Positions 15,926-25,209 are shown, counted from the first letter of the stretch. The stretch is 64,000 nt of DNA from Turneriella parva DSM 21527 (GCF_000266885.1 NC_018020.1:1674001-1738000), one strand, 5' to 3'. Notes: generated by a model not told the origin, from the sequence alone. Translations and numbers: made by a program.

Positions 15926-16459
15926 ATGAATGAAATTCTAATCTTTCTCTGCGCAATCTCCGCTATCATTCTCGGCGCAATCACAATCAACAAAATCAAG
16001 GGCGTCAAGGCGCAGTACCTTGACGCATTTACTGCTGAGCCGGGCGAAGAGGTTTTGCACCGCGAGGCAGGCGCCGATTTTCACATGGTGACAAGACTCG
16101 GCCGTGCACAGGTGATGTCGTTTGCGCGCCTGCGGCGCGCCGAACTTATCGTCACGAACCGGCGCATTGTCATCGGGCAGAAGGTAATGTTCGGTAAGCG
16201 CTACATGATCACGCATACCATCTGGCTCGAGGCGGCCGCGAATGTGCAGACCGAGCTCGACAAAATGACCGGCGGCCAGTACTCATTGGGTTACGTGAAC
16301 TATCTGGTGAAGCGATCGGCGGCGACCGCTGAGATCGACGGCAAAAAGCCTTATGTCAAATTCGTTCCCGAACCGACTGCCAGTGCGACGAACATCGAAC
16401 ACCTGCGCGTCTATGTCGATGCGCCTGAAAAACTGCTGGGGGCAATTGCGGGTAAGTGA
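15926..16459 (+). CDS. Membrane-anchored protein with possible PH-like domain
   Basis: A 177-residue protein with one N-terminal membrane segment (ILIFLCAISAIILGAITI) and a cytosolic part rich in strands, including AELIVTNRRIVIG, a pattern common in bacterial PH-like (bPH) domains. No firm family. A strong AAGAGG ribosome site precedes the ATG. It lies between the palindromic repeat and a histidine-phosphatase gene. Confidence 0.55.
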   Translation: MNEILIFLCAISAIILGAITINKIKGVKAQYLDAFTAEPGEEVLHREAGADFHMVTRLGRAQVMSFARLRRAELIVTNRRIVIGQKVMFGKRYMITHTIWLEAAANVQTELDKMTGGQYSLGYVNYLVKRSAATAEIDGKKPYVKFVPEPTASATNIEHLRVYVDAPEKLLGAIAGK

Positions 16460-16513
16460 GGCCCATGCGCTGCCTGAGCCACGGATGGCGCGCCATGGCG
16501 GAGTGCGTAATTC

Positions 16514-17269
16514 ATGGTTGAGTTAACGCTGATCCGCCATGGCCAGGCAGACAGCGCCGGCGATAACTATGACCAGCTGACGCCGACGGGCCATGAACAG
16601 GCGCGGCGTGTGGGGGAGTGGCTTGCCGCAGACGGATATAGGTTCGACAGGCTCTTTCACGGTGGCTTAAACCGCCAGCGCCAGACGCTTGAGGCGATTT
16701 GTGCTGAACTTGCGAAAAGTGGCGCAGTTATGCCTGCTATGGAAATCCATAGCAGTTATGCGGAGTTTGATCTCAAGGTTTGGGGTATCATTGCCGCAAA
16801 AATGCGGCATGGACACCCTGAATTCGCCGAACTGTTTAAGCAGTGGAATCATGCCAGGCAAATGGATGCCGCGAATAAGGGCGATATTTTCAAGCAGCTG
16901 ACCGGCCATATTCTCAAGGCCTGGGTCGCGGCCGGTGAAAACTTCAACGAAGCCGAGAGTTTTCCTGCGTTTCAGAAGCGGGTGCTTGCAGCTCTGGAAA
17001 TACATAGCGACTACATTGCGCCGAAAAATGACGATTTGGAAGCAGCTCGGGAATTCCATAGCTGCAAGTTTCTCGCCGTCACATCGGGTGGGCCGATTTC
17101 ATTGCTGGTCGGGCAGGTACTCGGGCTTGATCTCGCGCGTACCCTCGGCCTCATGCGACGTATTGCAAATACTTCGATTCACCACCTCATTTATGAGAAG
17201 GGCGATTGGCAGGTCGCTGGGTTCAATATCGTGCCGCACCTGTCGCTCAGCGAGCGCACGCTGGTGTAG
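16514..17269 (+). CDS. Histidine phosphatase superfamily protein
   Basis: A 251-residue phosphoglycerate-mutase-like protein. The phospho-histidine motif is LIRHGQAD at residues ~6-13 and a Glu-containing SYAEFDLKVWG region follows. The second catalytic His, normally in a T-H-GG motif, appears as TSGGPIS, a substitution also seen in some family branches. It likely dephosphorylates small molecules or proteins; substrate unknown. Confidence 0.82.
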   Translation: MVELTLIRHGQADSAGDNYDQLTPTGHEQARRVGEWLAADGYRFDRLFHGGLNRQRQTLEAICAELAKSGAVMPAMEIHSSYAEFDLKVWGIIAAKMRHGHPEFAELFKQWNHARQMDAANKGDIFKQLTGHILKAWVAAGENFNEAESFPAFQKRVLAALEIHSDYIAPKNDDLEAAREFHSCKFLAVTSGGPISLLVGQVLGLDLARTLGLMRRIANTSIHHLIYEKGDWQVAGFNIVPHLSLSERTLV

Positions 17270-17348
17270 ATTGCTCGCCGTCGCCCGTCGCCCGGTGTTT
17301 CAGGAAAACCCGATTGACGCATCAGGCGTTGCGTACCCACGGTCTCGC

Positions 17349-17534
17349 ATGAGAGTCTTCGTTGCATTTTTGGCTTTGGTGCTCGTCGCCTCAACGCACG
17401 CTTCACAGCCCTGCGTCACGACAAAATTTGAAACAGAAATGTACGCCGATGCGTGCAAGGTGGGTGGTCAAGACATTGTGCCCATTAGTCCCAATATGCA
17501 TGGCAAGCCGAAACCAGATATTCTGAAGAAGTAG
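17349..17534 (+). CDS. Small secreted protein, unknown
   Basis: A 61-residue ORF with a convincing signal peptide (MRVFVAFLALVLVASTHA) and a short mature part with two cysteines (QPC, DAC), which may form a disulfide in the periplasm. It ends 8 nt before the dehydrogenase start, so co-transcription is likely. No family is recognised. Confidence 0.5.
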   Translation: MRVFVAFLALVLVASTHASQPCVTTKFETEMYADACKVGGQDIVPISPNMHGKPKPDILKK

Positions 17535-17542
17535 AGAGAATC

Positions 17543-18325
17543 ATGACGCAAAAAACAGTACTCATCACCGGCGCAACGCGCGGTATCGGTAAGGGTGTGG
17601 CGATTGCATTTGCCGATGCCGGATGGATCGTTTACGGTACAGGCCGCCCTTCGACAGGCTCAGGGCGACCGTTATCCGAAACGGCTTGGGCCGCAGAAAA
17701 GAAGATAATCCTCAAAGAAGCCGATGTTGCCGACCAGCCGCGCATGGCTGAGATTATGCAGGATATCAAAGACAAACACGGCCGGCTCGACTGCCTGATC
17801 AACAACGCCGGCGTCGCATCGAATACACCTGCCTCTGCGCTCGGCGATGAAGAAATTGCGAAGATTATCGATACCAACTTCAAGGCGGTCTTCACCTGCT
17901 GCCAGAGTTATTATAAAATGCAGCGTAAGTCGGGCCCTTCGACAGGCTCAGGGCAAGTGGCCGCAAAAGGCGGTGGCTGTATAATCAATATCTCGAGCGT
18001 GCTCGGCATCGTCGGCACTTCGCTCGCTTCGGTTTACTCGGGCACGAAGGGTGCGGTGATCTCGATGACGAAGGCGCTCGCAATTGAATGGGCGAACTCG
18101 GGCTTTCGTGTCAACGCGATCTGCCCGGGCTTTATCGACACCGACATGACCGACATGCTGAAAAAACGCGAATCGGTGATGGCGAAGATGCTTGAATTTA
18201 TTCCGCTGAAGCGCCTCGGCACACCCGAAGACATTGCAGCGCCTGCGATCATGCTCGCATCAGACGGTGCGGCTTACATTACCGGGCAGATTATTGTTGT
18301 CGACGGGGGCTTGACCGCGATGTAG
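17543..18325 (+). CDS. Short-chain dehydrogenase/reductase (FabG-like) with two repeat-derived insertions
   Basis: A 260-residue SDR. The NAD(P) site is TGATRGIGKG, followed by NNAG, the catalytic Ser in INISS, and YSGTK (YxxxK). The C-terminus IIVVDGGLTAM is typical of 3-oxoacyl-ACP reductase-like members. Two loops are lengthened by PSTGSG-containing segments (about residues 36-41 and 132-137), each encoded by an identical palindromic DNA repeat in the same frame. Both lie outside the catalytic motifs, so the enzyme may still fold. The substrate is unknown. Confidence 0.88.
   Translation: MTQKTVLITGATRGIGKGVAIAFADAGWIVYGTGRPSTGSGRPLSETAWAAEKKIILKEADVADQPRMAEIMQDIKDKHGRLDCLINNAGVASNTPASALGDEEIAKIIDTNFKAVFTCCQSYYKMQRKSGPSTGSGQVAAKGGGCIINISSVLGIVGTSLASVYSGTKGAVISMTKALAIEWANSGFRVNAICPGFIDTDMTDMLKKRESVMAKMLEFIPLKRLGTPEDIAAPAIMLASDGAAYITGQIIVVDGGLTAM
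17646..17666 (+). repeat. Palindromic repeat inserted in SDR gene, copy 1
   Basis: Core CCTTCGACAGGCTCAGG with flanking GCC/GGC that pair. Identical over 21 nt to 17934-17954. It encodes PSTGSG in frame within the Rossmann-domain loop after the first beta-alpha-beta unit. Confidence 0.85.
17934..17954 (+). repeat. Palindromic repeat inserted in SDR gene, copy 2
   Basis: Identical to copy 1 over 21 nt, same strand and same reading frame. It encodes PSTGSG between the fourth helix (YYKMQRK) and the GGGCIINISS strand. Confidence 0.85.
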
Positions 18326-18343
18326 TTTTCGCGTGCGCGAAAA
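18326..18343 (+). terminator. Short hairpin after SDR gene
   Basis: TTTTCGCG and CGCGAAAA with a 2-base centre, starting immediately after the stop codon. The effective loop would be larger; no T-run follows, so terminator function is uncertain. Confidence 0.3.
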
Positions 18344-18387
18344 ACGGTTTGACGGATTGCTGCAAGCCGTGAATACTCGCACTCGCC

Positions 18388-20832
18388 ATGCCTGTTGCTC
18401 CGCTGCCAGCGAACGAAGCGGAGCGATTAGAAAAAGTTAAATCATACCACCTGCTCGACACCCTCGCTGAAGAGGCCTTTGATGAATTGGCGCGCTTTGC
18501 CTCAAGACTTTGCGGCACCCCGGTTTCTCTTATCACTCTGATCGATGGAAAAAGGCAGTGGTTCAAGTCTGCTGTCGGCATGGCAAGGCCTGAGACGCCA
18601 CGCGAGCAGACGATCTGCCAGCATACAATTTTGCAGAACGACCTGCTCGAAATAGAAGATTCGCGCCTTGATTCGCGCACCGAAGATAATCCCAATGTAA
18701 CTGCTGAGCCTGGCGTGCGCCACTATGCGGGAATTCCCCTCACGACGGCCGACGGGTACAACATCGGCACATTTTGTGTGGTGGACTTTAAGCCGGGTCG
18801 GCTGACAGAGCTGCAGCGCGAAGGTTTCAAGACGCTCGCGCGCCAGGCGATGCGCCTGATGGAATTTCGCAAACTTTCTTACGAATACAAGGCGCTGAGT
18901 GACCGCTACAGTGCCCTCTACCAATACTCACCCATCGCCGAGCTGGTCGTGGATAACGAGGGCAGGGTCGTCGACGCGAATGATGCGGCGGCAAAACTGC
19001 TGGGGCGGCAGCATGCTGAAATTCAGGGCCAGCGCGCTTTTTATGAGGCTCTCGATGAGACGAGCAGACATGTCGCCGCCGATGTGCAAACAGCACTTGA
19101 GGCAAAGGGCCATATCGAAGGCACCGAACTAAAGTTGCACAGCGCGGCGGCGGGGCTAAAGAATGTTATGGCCAATACCGTGGTTCTCAGAGACGAATCG
19201 GGTAAGCGCGTGGGTGCACACATAACCCTGCAGGATATCACGGCGCTCAAAGCGATCGAGGCGCAGCTCGTCGAAGCGAGGGCTCTCGCAGAATCGGCGA
19301 ATCGTGCTAAATCGGATTTCTTGGCCGTGATGAGCCATGAAATTCGCACTCCGCTCAACGGCATGATCGGTATGGTGAGCATACTTAAAGAATCGAACCT
19401 CAACGATGAGCAGCAACGGTATCTCGGTATAATCGAGCGCAGCGGCGCCATGCTCATGAACGTGATCGGCAACGTGCTGGACTTTTCGAAATTGCAAGCC
19501 GACGCTATGGAGCGCAGCGACACAACGTTTGACCTTTACCAGACCCTGAGCGAAGTTTACGATCTGTTCTCAGCACGCGCAAAAGAAAAAGATGTCGAAC
19601 TGATTCTTTCGATTGACCCGAAGATTCCGAGGCTTATGATCAGCGACCAGACCAAGCTGCGCCAGATCGTCATGAATTTGGTTTCGAATGCGCTTAAGTT
19701 CACCGATAAGGGTGGTGTCACAATGCGCGTATCGCTTGTTGAACCCCAGGCAGCAGCAGAGATGCTGCGTATCGCAGTTGAAGACAGCGGTATCGGCATG
19801 AGCGCGCAGCAGCTCGAAAGGTTGTTTAAACCTTTTTCGCAGGCAGATGGTTCCATTTCACGCCGCTTCGGTGGTACCGGGCTCGGCCTATCGATTGCAA
19901 AAAAACTGACGGAACTTCTCGGGGGTACTATCGACGTGCAGAGCACGATCGGTAAAGGCAGCGTGTTTTCATTCGCGATACCGGCAAAATTCGACCTCGT
20001 GTCTGAGCAGCGCACGGAGGGCGAATTCGTGGGCACTGGCTTTTTTGCCGGCCGCAAATTTCTGCTCGTCGACAACCTGCCGGTGAACCTTGAAATCGTG
20101 CAGCGTATGCTCGAATCGCTGCAAATTACCGTTGTACCTTGCGAAAACCCTAAGGCGGCACCAGAGCTGGCTCAGAAAAACCAATTCGATGCAGCCATTC
20201 TCGATCTCAACATGCCGGGTATGAATGGGTTAGAGGTGGCCGAAGCGCTCAAGACTATCTCGCCGAAAACAATCCGCATATTGCTGTCTTCTATTGCCGT
20301 GACCCGCAGCGCCGAAACGGAGAATGTATTTCACCATACGCTGACGAAACCGGTGCGCCGGGAACAGCTTGTTTATGTGCTATCGCGCCTCTTGCCGCCG
20401 CAAAATGGTACTGAAACAGAAGAGATCGCGAGCAGAGATGTTCTTGCCCACCAGCATGTGTTAATCGTCGAAGACGACTCCGTGAACCAAACAATTTCGC
20501 GCATTACGCTCGAAAAATTCGGAGCGACCACCGACACCGCTGCAGACGGCCAGGCGGCACTCGACTGTGCCTCGCGCCGCGACTACGCGTTCGTCTTGCT
20601 AGACATGCACCTACCCGATATCGATGGTTTTGCGCTGGCAGAAAAACTTCTGAAAGTTCGGCCTTCGCTCAGACTCGTTTGTTTTACCGCCGACGTGACG
20701 CTTGTGCCTGACGCACGGCTGCGGCAAGTGGGTATTATCGACAAGCTGTCAAAGCCTGCCACGGTGCAAGATTTTGCTGCGTTTCTCGCCCGGGCCGATT
20801 GGTTGATTACGCCAGTTTCTTCAGCACAGTGA
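18388..20832 (+). CDS. Hybrid sensor histidine kinase (GAF-PAS-HisKA-HATPase-REC-REC)
   Basis: An 814-residue cytosolic kinase without membrane segments. A GAF domain (~25-160) and PAS domain (~170-290) sense the signal. The dimerisation helix holds H317 in MSHEIRTPLNG, and the ATPase has NLVSNALKFTD, DSGIG (466-470) and GTGLGLSI (~497). Receiver 1 has D606 in LDLNMPG but its acidic pocket reads VDN instead of a double Asp, so metal binding may be weak. Receiver 2 is complete (VEDD, D739 in LLDMHLP). It overlaps the convergent RsbW-like gene by 26 nt. Confidence 0.93.
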   Translation: MPVAPLPANEAERLEKVKSYHLLDTLAEEAFDELARFASRLCGTPVSLITLIDGKRQWFKSAVGMARPETPREQTICQHTILQNDLLEIEDSRLDSRTEDNPNVTAEPGVRHYAGIPLTTADGYNIGTFCVVDFKPGRLTELQREGFKTLARQAMRLMEFRKLSYEYKALSDRYSALYQYSPIAELVVDNEGRVVDANDAAAKLLGRQHAEIQGQRAFYEALDETSRHVAADVQTALEAKGHIEGTELKLHSAAAGLKNVMANTVVLRDESGKRVGAHITLQDITALKAIEAQLVEARALAESANRAKSDFLAVMSHEIRTPLNGMIGMVSILKESNLNDEQQRYLGIIERSGAMLMNVIGNVLDFSKLQADAMERSDTTFDLYQTLSEVYDLFSARAKEKDVELILSIDPKIPRLMISDQTKLRQIVMNLVSNALKFTDKGGVTMRVSLVEPQAAAEMLRIAVEDSGIGMSAQQLERLFKPFSQADGSISRRFGGTGLGLSIAKKLTELLGGTIDVQSTIGKGSVFSFAIPAKFDLVSEQRTEGEFVGTGFFAGRKFLLVDNLPVNLEIVQRMLESLQITVVPCENPKAAPELAQKNQFDAAILDLNMPGMNGLEVAEALKTISPKTIRILLSSIAVTRSAETENVFHHTLTKPVRREQLVYVLSRLLPPQNGTETEEIASRDVLAHQHVLIVEDDSVNQTISRITLEKFGATTDTAADGQAALDCASRRDYAFVLLDMHLPDIDGFALAEKLLKVRPSLRLVCFTADVTLVPDARLRQVGIIDKLSKPATVQDFAAFLARADWLITPVSSAQ

Positions 20833-21349
20833 CGCTGTTGCCGGCTGTATTGTAGCGCACGCGATCAAAGATGCGCAGGCTCATCTTGATGCCCCGGCCG
20901 TGCGCGAGGTGCGCCAGCGCGTCATCTTCGCGTGCCTTATGCGTGCGGTGTTTGTGGTCAAAACCTTTGCCGCCATCGGTGATGCGAAAGACTATGCGCT
21001 GCGGGCGAATTTCGTATTCGACCTGAACCGTGCGCAGGCGGTATTCGGGCAGCTTTTGCCGTTCGAGCAGAAACTGCAGATAATCGTCGCTTTCGGCAAT
21101 TTTCGACTTTAGCTCGAAACCGACTTCGAGGCAGCCATGTTCGACGGCATTGATCAAGAGTTCCCTGAGGCCGAGCCGCACCGCATTCGCTGCGCGTAAA
21201 TCGAGGGTTTTGGGCAAGAGTGCCACCAGCCGGTTGCTGAGCTTGTCGGCTTCGATGATGTCGCAGCCAATCGTGAATCTGCCTTTGCTGCGTACCGGGG
21301 CTGTCACTGCCATACAATTATCGGCAAAACTGCGATGAATACTGTACAT
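20807..21349 (-). CDS. RsbW-like ATP-binding regulatory protein
   Basis: A 180-residue GHKL ATPase of the anti-sigma-factor/serine-kinase type. The N-box is GLRELLINAVEHG, the G1 box FRITDGGKGFD, and a G2-like HGRGIKMS follows. Such proteins phosphorylate an anti-anti-sigma factor or bind a sigma factor; no such partner is adjacent. Start may be the ATG at 21349 or at 21313. Its 3' end overlaps that of the hybrid kinase gene. Confidence 0.78.
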   Translation of the reverse strand: MYSIHRSFADNCMAVTAPVRSKGRFTIGCDIIEADKLSNRLVALLPKTLDLRAANAVRLGLRELLINAVEHGCLEVGFELKSKIAESDDYLQFLLERQKLPEYRLRTVQVEYEIRPQRIVFRITDGGKGFDHKHRTHKAREDDALAHLAHGRGIKMSLRIFDRVRYNTAGNSVTVLKKLA

Positions 21350-21388
21350 ACCAATCGCCGCGCCTATGTGCGGCCATGGGCAGTAAAA

Positions 21389-22294
21389 TCAGGCTGACTT
21401 TGCTTCGATATAGAGATTTGATTCGGCAAAAAACTCTTTTGCCAGTAAATCGTTGTCAGAGTCGTCGGGGTGAAAATTGGGCAAAACGTATGGCAGAACG
21501 CTTTTAGCTGTCTCGACCACGAGCTTGAAGTAGGTCGGGGCTGATTCGGCAATTGCCTGTGGCAGCGAAACTTTGTTCATTTCTTTGTCGGCGAGCAGGT
21601 AATGACCCCAGCCGAGGCCGATGTAATAGAGCAGGTAGGCCGACCCAAATACGAAGCCGATCATGCGTTCGTCGTAGCTCCCGCCTGCGACGTCTTTGAA
21701 TACATCGAACGCGACCGATTTATGTTCAATTTCTTCGGCGGCGTGCCAGAGAAACATCTGCTGCATGTCTTGCGGCATGCCGGCAGAAATGTCGCGGTGC
21801 TTGAGCACGGTTTCGGCGATCGAAGCGGTGTAGTGTTCGAGCGCCGCGGTGATCGCGAGGCCGATGCGCTGCTGCTTGTCTTTGCCGACGACCTTTTCGA
21901 GCAGGCCAAACCAGACCGATTCGTGGCTGGGTTTTTCATCGTTCGCGTATGCATTCTTGGCATACCAGTCTTCGAAAGCGGTACCGTCGAGACCCATTGC
22001 GTCGAGGGTTTTCAGAAATTTTTCGTGCTGCATGCCGTGCTGAACCTCTTGGCCGATGAAGGCTTTCACGCGCTCTTTCAGCTCAGGGTCTTGAATTTGT
22101 TTATCGAACCATTTGACGCTGCGAATAAAATAGCGCTCGCCCGCCGGAAAAACCGAGTGCAGCGAGTTCATGAAATGCGTCATGAAGGGGTTGTTGCGAA
22201 ACCAGTGGCGCTGCAATGTGTTCTCGTGGCCGAATTGAATGCGGCGCACGGTAATCTTGGGTGCGTTGGTTGTTAATGAACTTGTGTTTACCAT
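21389..22294 (-). CDS. Predicted metal-dependent hydrolase (PF10118 family)
   Basis: A 301-residue protein of the PF10118 family. Clustered ligands for a di-metal centre are visible: FIGQEVQHGMQHEKF, ALEHYTASIAE and LWHAAEEIEHKSVAFDV, an arrangement like ferritin-type four-helix bundles. The reaction is not known. The start at 22294 is chosen because the longer frame (to 22384) would run through a perfect 20-bp hairpin. Confidence 0.8.
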   Translation of the reverse strand: MVNTSSLTTNAPKITVRRIQFGHENTLQRHWFRNNPFMTHFMNSLHSVFPAGERYFIRSVKWFDKQIQDPELKERVKAFIGQEVQHGMQHEKFLKTLDAMGLDGTAFEDWYAKNAYANDEKPSHESVWFGLLEKVVGKDKQQRIGLAITAALEHYTASIAETVLKHRDISAGMPQDMQQMFLWHAAEEIEHKSVAFDVFKDVAGGSYDERMIGFVFGSAYLLYYIGLGWGHYLLADKEMNKVSLPQAIAESAPTYFKLVVETAKSVLPYVLPNFHPDDSDNDLLAKEFFAESNLYIEAKSA

Positions 22295-22337
22295 AATCGA
22301 TTCTGACGCAAAACTGAACGAATCGTCAACAAAAATA

Positions 22338-22380
22338 CTTACGTGTCCGAGTGCACCGAAGGTGCACTCGGACACGTAAG
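22338..22380. repeat. Perfect 20-bp inverted repeat between divergent genes
   Basis: Arms 22338-22357 and 22361-22380 are exact complements with a GAA loop. It lies 44 bp upstream of the PF10118 gene start and ~49 bp upstream of the lipid kinase start, where an operator or attenuating hairpin would sit. A TTGACA hexamer begins at 22391. Confidence 0.75.
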
Positions 22381-22428
22381 ACATAATAAATTGACACTCT
22401 TGTCACTAAACAGATTCAGGCGGCAATC

Positions 22429-23487
22429 GTGACGAGTCTATCACCTGCTGCAACGCCGATCGCCGTTCTGCTGAACGCCAATGCCCGCTTAGTTACGGAA
22501 AAAGTCAGGCGCAACCTCGCTAAAATCGTGCCGAGCGCGAATCTGTTCTTGAGCCAAACCCCCGAAGAGGCGCACGCCTGCGTCAAAGAGATCATCGACA
22601 ACCGCTACCAGGTGGTTTTTTCGGGTGGTGGCGATGGTAGCTTTATTCATCTGCTGAATCTGGCGCGCGACTACGTGCGTATGCGCAACCTCGAGGTTGA
22701 AGCCGCCGGCAAAGGCGATAAATTTGAGCTGCCGCAATTCGGCATTCTGAAGCTCGGCACCGGCAATGGCATTTCAACCTTCGTCGGCTCGCGCGGTGGC
22801 ACAAAACTGCTCGAACGCGCCTCGCATTCTAAGGCGCTCAGCACTCTCGAAATGAACCTGATCGAGAGTAACGACCGCGTGTTCCATTTTGCAGGCAGCG
22901 GTTTCGACGCGCGCGTCATCAGCGACTATCGCCTCTTTATGAACTCGTTGCCGTCGCCTGCGGCGCGTAAAAACTTTTCAGGGCTCATGGGCTATTTCTG
23001 CTCGGGGCTTGGCAAAACTGTGCCCGAATCGCTCTTGAAGCCCGACCGTGGCGAGGTGCGCATTGAGGCAGAGCTCGCCGACCAGGCATTTCTGGTGAAG
23101 CATGCGCGCGGTATCGACGAGGCAGTCGCTGCCGAGAAGACGCTGCTCTACGAAGGCCCGTCGACCATCGTCGGTGTCGCGACCGAACCTTATTATGGCT
23201 ACAATATCCGTGCGTTTCCGTTCGCACGCATGAAAGAGGGATATATGAATCTCAGAATTCTGCGCGCCAAGCCGATGACTCTGGTCACGCAAATGCAGCA
23301 ATTCTGGAACGGCAGCTACCGCGGCACAGGTGTAATCGACTATCTTGTCAAAAAAGTCAAGATCACTTATGAAAAATCAACGCCCTTGCAGATTGGCGGT
23401 GACTTTGAATCGTTCACAAATGCAATCAGCTATTCGATTTTCCCGCAGGCTCTGAGGCTGGTAGATTTTCGACATATGATTGGGTAG
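22429..23487 (+). CDS. Diacylglycerol/sphingosine kinase family lipid kinase
   Basis: A 352-residue DAGK-fold protein starting with GTG. The nucleotide motif SGGGDGSFIHLLN is at residues ~65-77, preceded by LLNANAR, and a GTGNG block (KLGTGNGISTFVG) follows. These proteins phosphorylate diacylglycerol or related lipids at the membrane. A TTGACA at 22391 could be a -35 box, but no good -10 was seen. It is transcribed away from the PF10118 gene. Confidence 0.85.
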   Translation: MTSLSPAATPIAVLLNANARLVTEKVRRNLAKIVPSANLFLSQTPEEAHACVKEIIDNRYQVVFSGGGDGSFIHLLNLARDYVRMRNLEVEAAGKGDKFELPQFGILKLGTGNGISTFVGSRGGTKLLERASHSKALSTLEMNLIESNDRVFHFAGSGFDARVISDYRLFMNSLPSPAARKNFSGLMGYFCSGLGKTVPESLLKPDRGEVRIEAELADQAFLVKHARGIDEAVAAEKTLLYEGPSTIVGVATEPYYGYNIRAFPFARMKEGYMNLRILRAKPMTLVTQMQQFWNGSYRGTGVIDYLVKKVKITYEKSTPLQIGGDFESFTNAISYSIFPQALRLVDFRHMIG

Positions 23488-23691
23488 ACAGAGCATCACT
23501 AATATGCACAGCTTGCGGATTTTTCGCGTAAGGCAAGGGTATTCGATGCGGTGAAGTCCTGAACATCTATACGAGATTCTCCCGTCACGGTTCCAGCTAT
23601 AAGCGGCTGGATTCCGACAGCTAATCAGCGAACATCAATATCTGTTCATAAAATGGCTTGCCGGTTTGTCTTGCCAGTATCTGTATGCGAA

Positions 23692-25209
23692 ATGCACGTA
23701 TTGCGGTTCACAACTCAGAAAAAGCGCGACATTCTTTGTTTTAGTATGGCTCTTGCTGCTTTTGTTTCTCTTAGCGCCTGCAAAACCTCTGAATCTGAAG
23801 GGAATGTTTCTCAAGCAACTTCTGGTTCGCAAACGAATGTCTCAGCCACCGCTAGTTGGGCGCAAACTGTAAGTGCCGGAGCAGCGAATTCTCGTTTCGA
23901 TTCGGTGGCAGTCGATAGCAGTGGCAATATTTACGTAAGTGGGTTTCAGGCCGGTACCGGCACGTATACATATGGCGCACAGAGCACGGCGGTTACAGCT
24001 GGTACAAATAATATTGCATTGGTGAAATACAGCGCTGCAGGCATTGCGCAATGGGCCCGCACTGTCAGTGCGGGATCAAGTGATTCGGTTTTCGAGAGCG
24101 TGACAGTCGATAGCAGTGGAAATATATACGCAGCTGGCAGCCAGCGAAATACGGGTACCTTTACTTACGGTAGTATTAATGCTGCTGCTACGCATACGTC
24201 ATTTAACCCGTTGTTGGTTAAGTATGATACGAATGGTAATGCGCTTTGGGTTAGGACGGTAAGCGCTGGTTCAAATGTTGCGCGATTTCATTCTGTCGCC
24301 ACTGATAGCTCAGCAAATATCTACGCCGCGGGTCGTCAAACAGGCACGGGGGCGTTCACTTACAGTGGCCAGAGTATCTCCGGTGCGAGCGTCGGGGTCA
24401 ATGCGACGCTCGTCAAGTACGATAGCTCTGGTGCTGCGCTTTGGGCTCAGACAGTTGCTTCGGGCGCGAGCTCTTCATATTTTTCCGGGATTGCAATAGA
24501 TGCATCGAGCAATGTCTATGCAGTTGGCCTACAGTCTGGAGCTGGCACGTATACGTACGGTACTCAAAGTGCAACCGGAACGCACACGAGTAGCAACTGC
24601 GTCATCGTAAAGTATAATAGTTCAGGTGTGGCTCAATGGGCAAGAACTGTTAGTGCAGGCTCAAATATATCGCAATTTAATTCAGTTGCCGTAGACAGCT
24701 CAGGCAATACGTATGCCGTAGGCGCAATTTATGGAACCGGTACGTTTACTTTTGGTAGTCAAAGCGTTAATGGTGTTTCTACTAACGCTAACTTGTTAAT
24801 AGTGAAGTATGATTCTTCAGGTAATGCTCTTTGGGCGCGTTCGGTCGGGGCTGGTTCAAGCGATTCAGCATTTTACGGCGTCACCATCGACAGCGCCGGA
24901 AATATTCACGCAGCTGGCATGCAGAGGGGCACTGGCACGTTTACGTATGGCAATCAGAATATCTCGTCGCCTCATACGGGGACTAACGCGCTCTTGCTCA
25001 AGTATAGTCCCACTGGGACTGTACTTTCTGCAACCACGGTTAATGCTGGCGCAAATGAATCGTCTTTTCAGGCACTTGCCGCAGATACTTCAGGGCATGT
25101 CTATGCGGCCGGGGCTCAGAACGGAAACACGATGTTTACTTTTGGCTCTGTGAACTCCACGGCAACTAATGCAGGCGGTTCGAATTCATTGTTAATAAAG
25201 TATCAATAA
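23692..25209 (+). CDS. SBBP-repeat beta-propeller lipoprotein
   Basis: About 505 residues. With the ATG at 23692 the signal peptide ends in FVSLSAC (Cys30), a lipoprotein site; an ATG at 23653 would add 13 residues. The remainder is ~8 repeats of ~56 residues with WAQTVSAGSxxSxFxSVAVDSSGNIYVAG, then TGTFTYGxQ and LLVKYDSSGxALW, the SBBP (seven-bladed propeller) pattern. Probably a surface binding or adhesive protein. The codon use looks AT-richer than in neighbouring genes. Confidence 0.85.
   Translation: MHVLRFTTQKKRDILCFSMALAAFVSLSACKTSESEGNVSQATSGSQTNVSATASWAQTVSAGAANSRFDSVAVDSSGNIYVSGFQAGTGTYTYGAQSTAVTAGTNNIALVKYSAAGIAQWARTVSAGSSDSVFESVTVDSSGNIYAAGSQRNTGTFTYGSINAAATHTSFNPLLVKYDTNGNALWVRTVSAGSNVARFHSVATDSSANIYAAGRQTGTGAFTYSGQSISGASVGVNATLVKYDSSGAALWAQTVASGASSSYFSGIAIDASSNVYAVGLQSGAGTYTYGTQSATGTHTSSNCVIVKYNSSGVAQWARTVSAGSNISQFNSVAVDSSGNTYAVGAIYGTGTFTFGSQSVNGVSTNANLLIVKYDSSGNALWARSVGAGSSDSAFYGVTIDSAGNIHAAGMQRGTGTFTYGNQNISSPHTGTNALLLKYSPTGTVLSATTVNAGANESSFQALAADTSGHVYAAGAQNGNTMFTFGSVNSTATNAGGSNSLLIKYQ

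Noticed and set aside
16484-16500. Short palindrome ATGGCGCGCCAT before the histidine phosphatase gene
   Set aside because: Twelve bases only, GC-rich, and expected by chance at this window size.
21602-22276. 224-codon open frame on the plus strand
   Set aside because: Antisense to the PF10118 gene.
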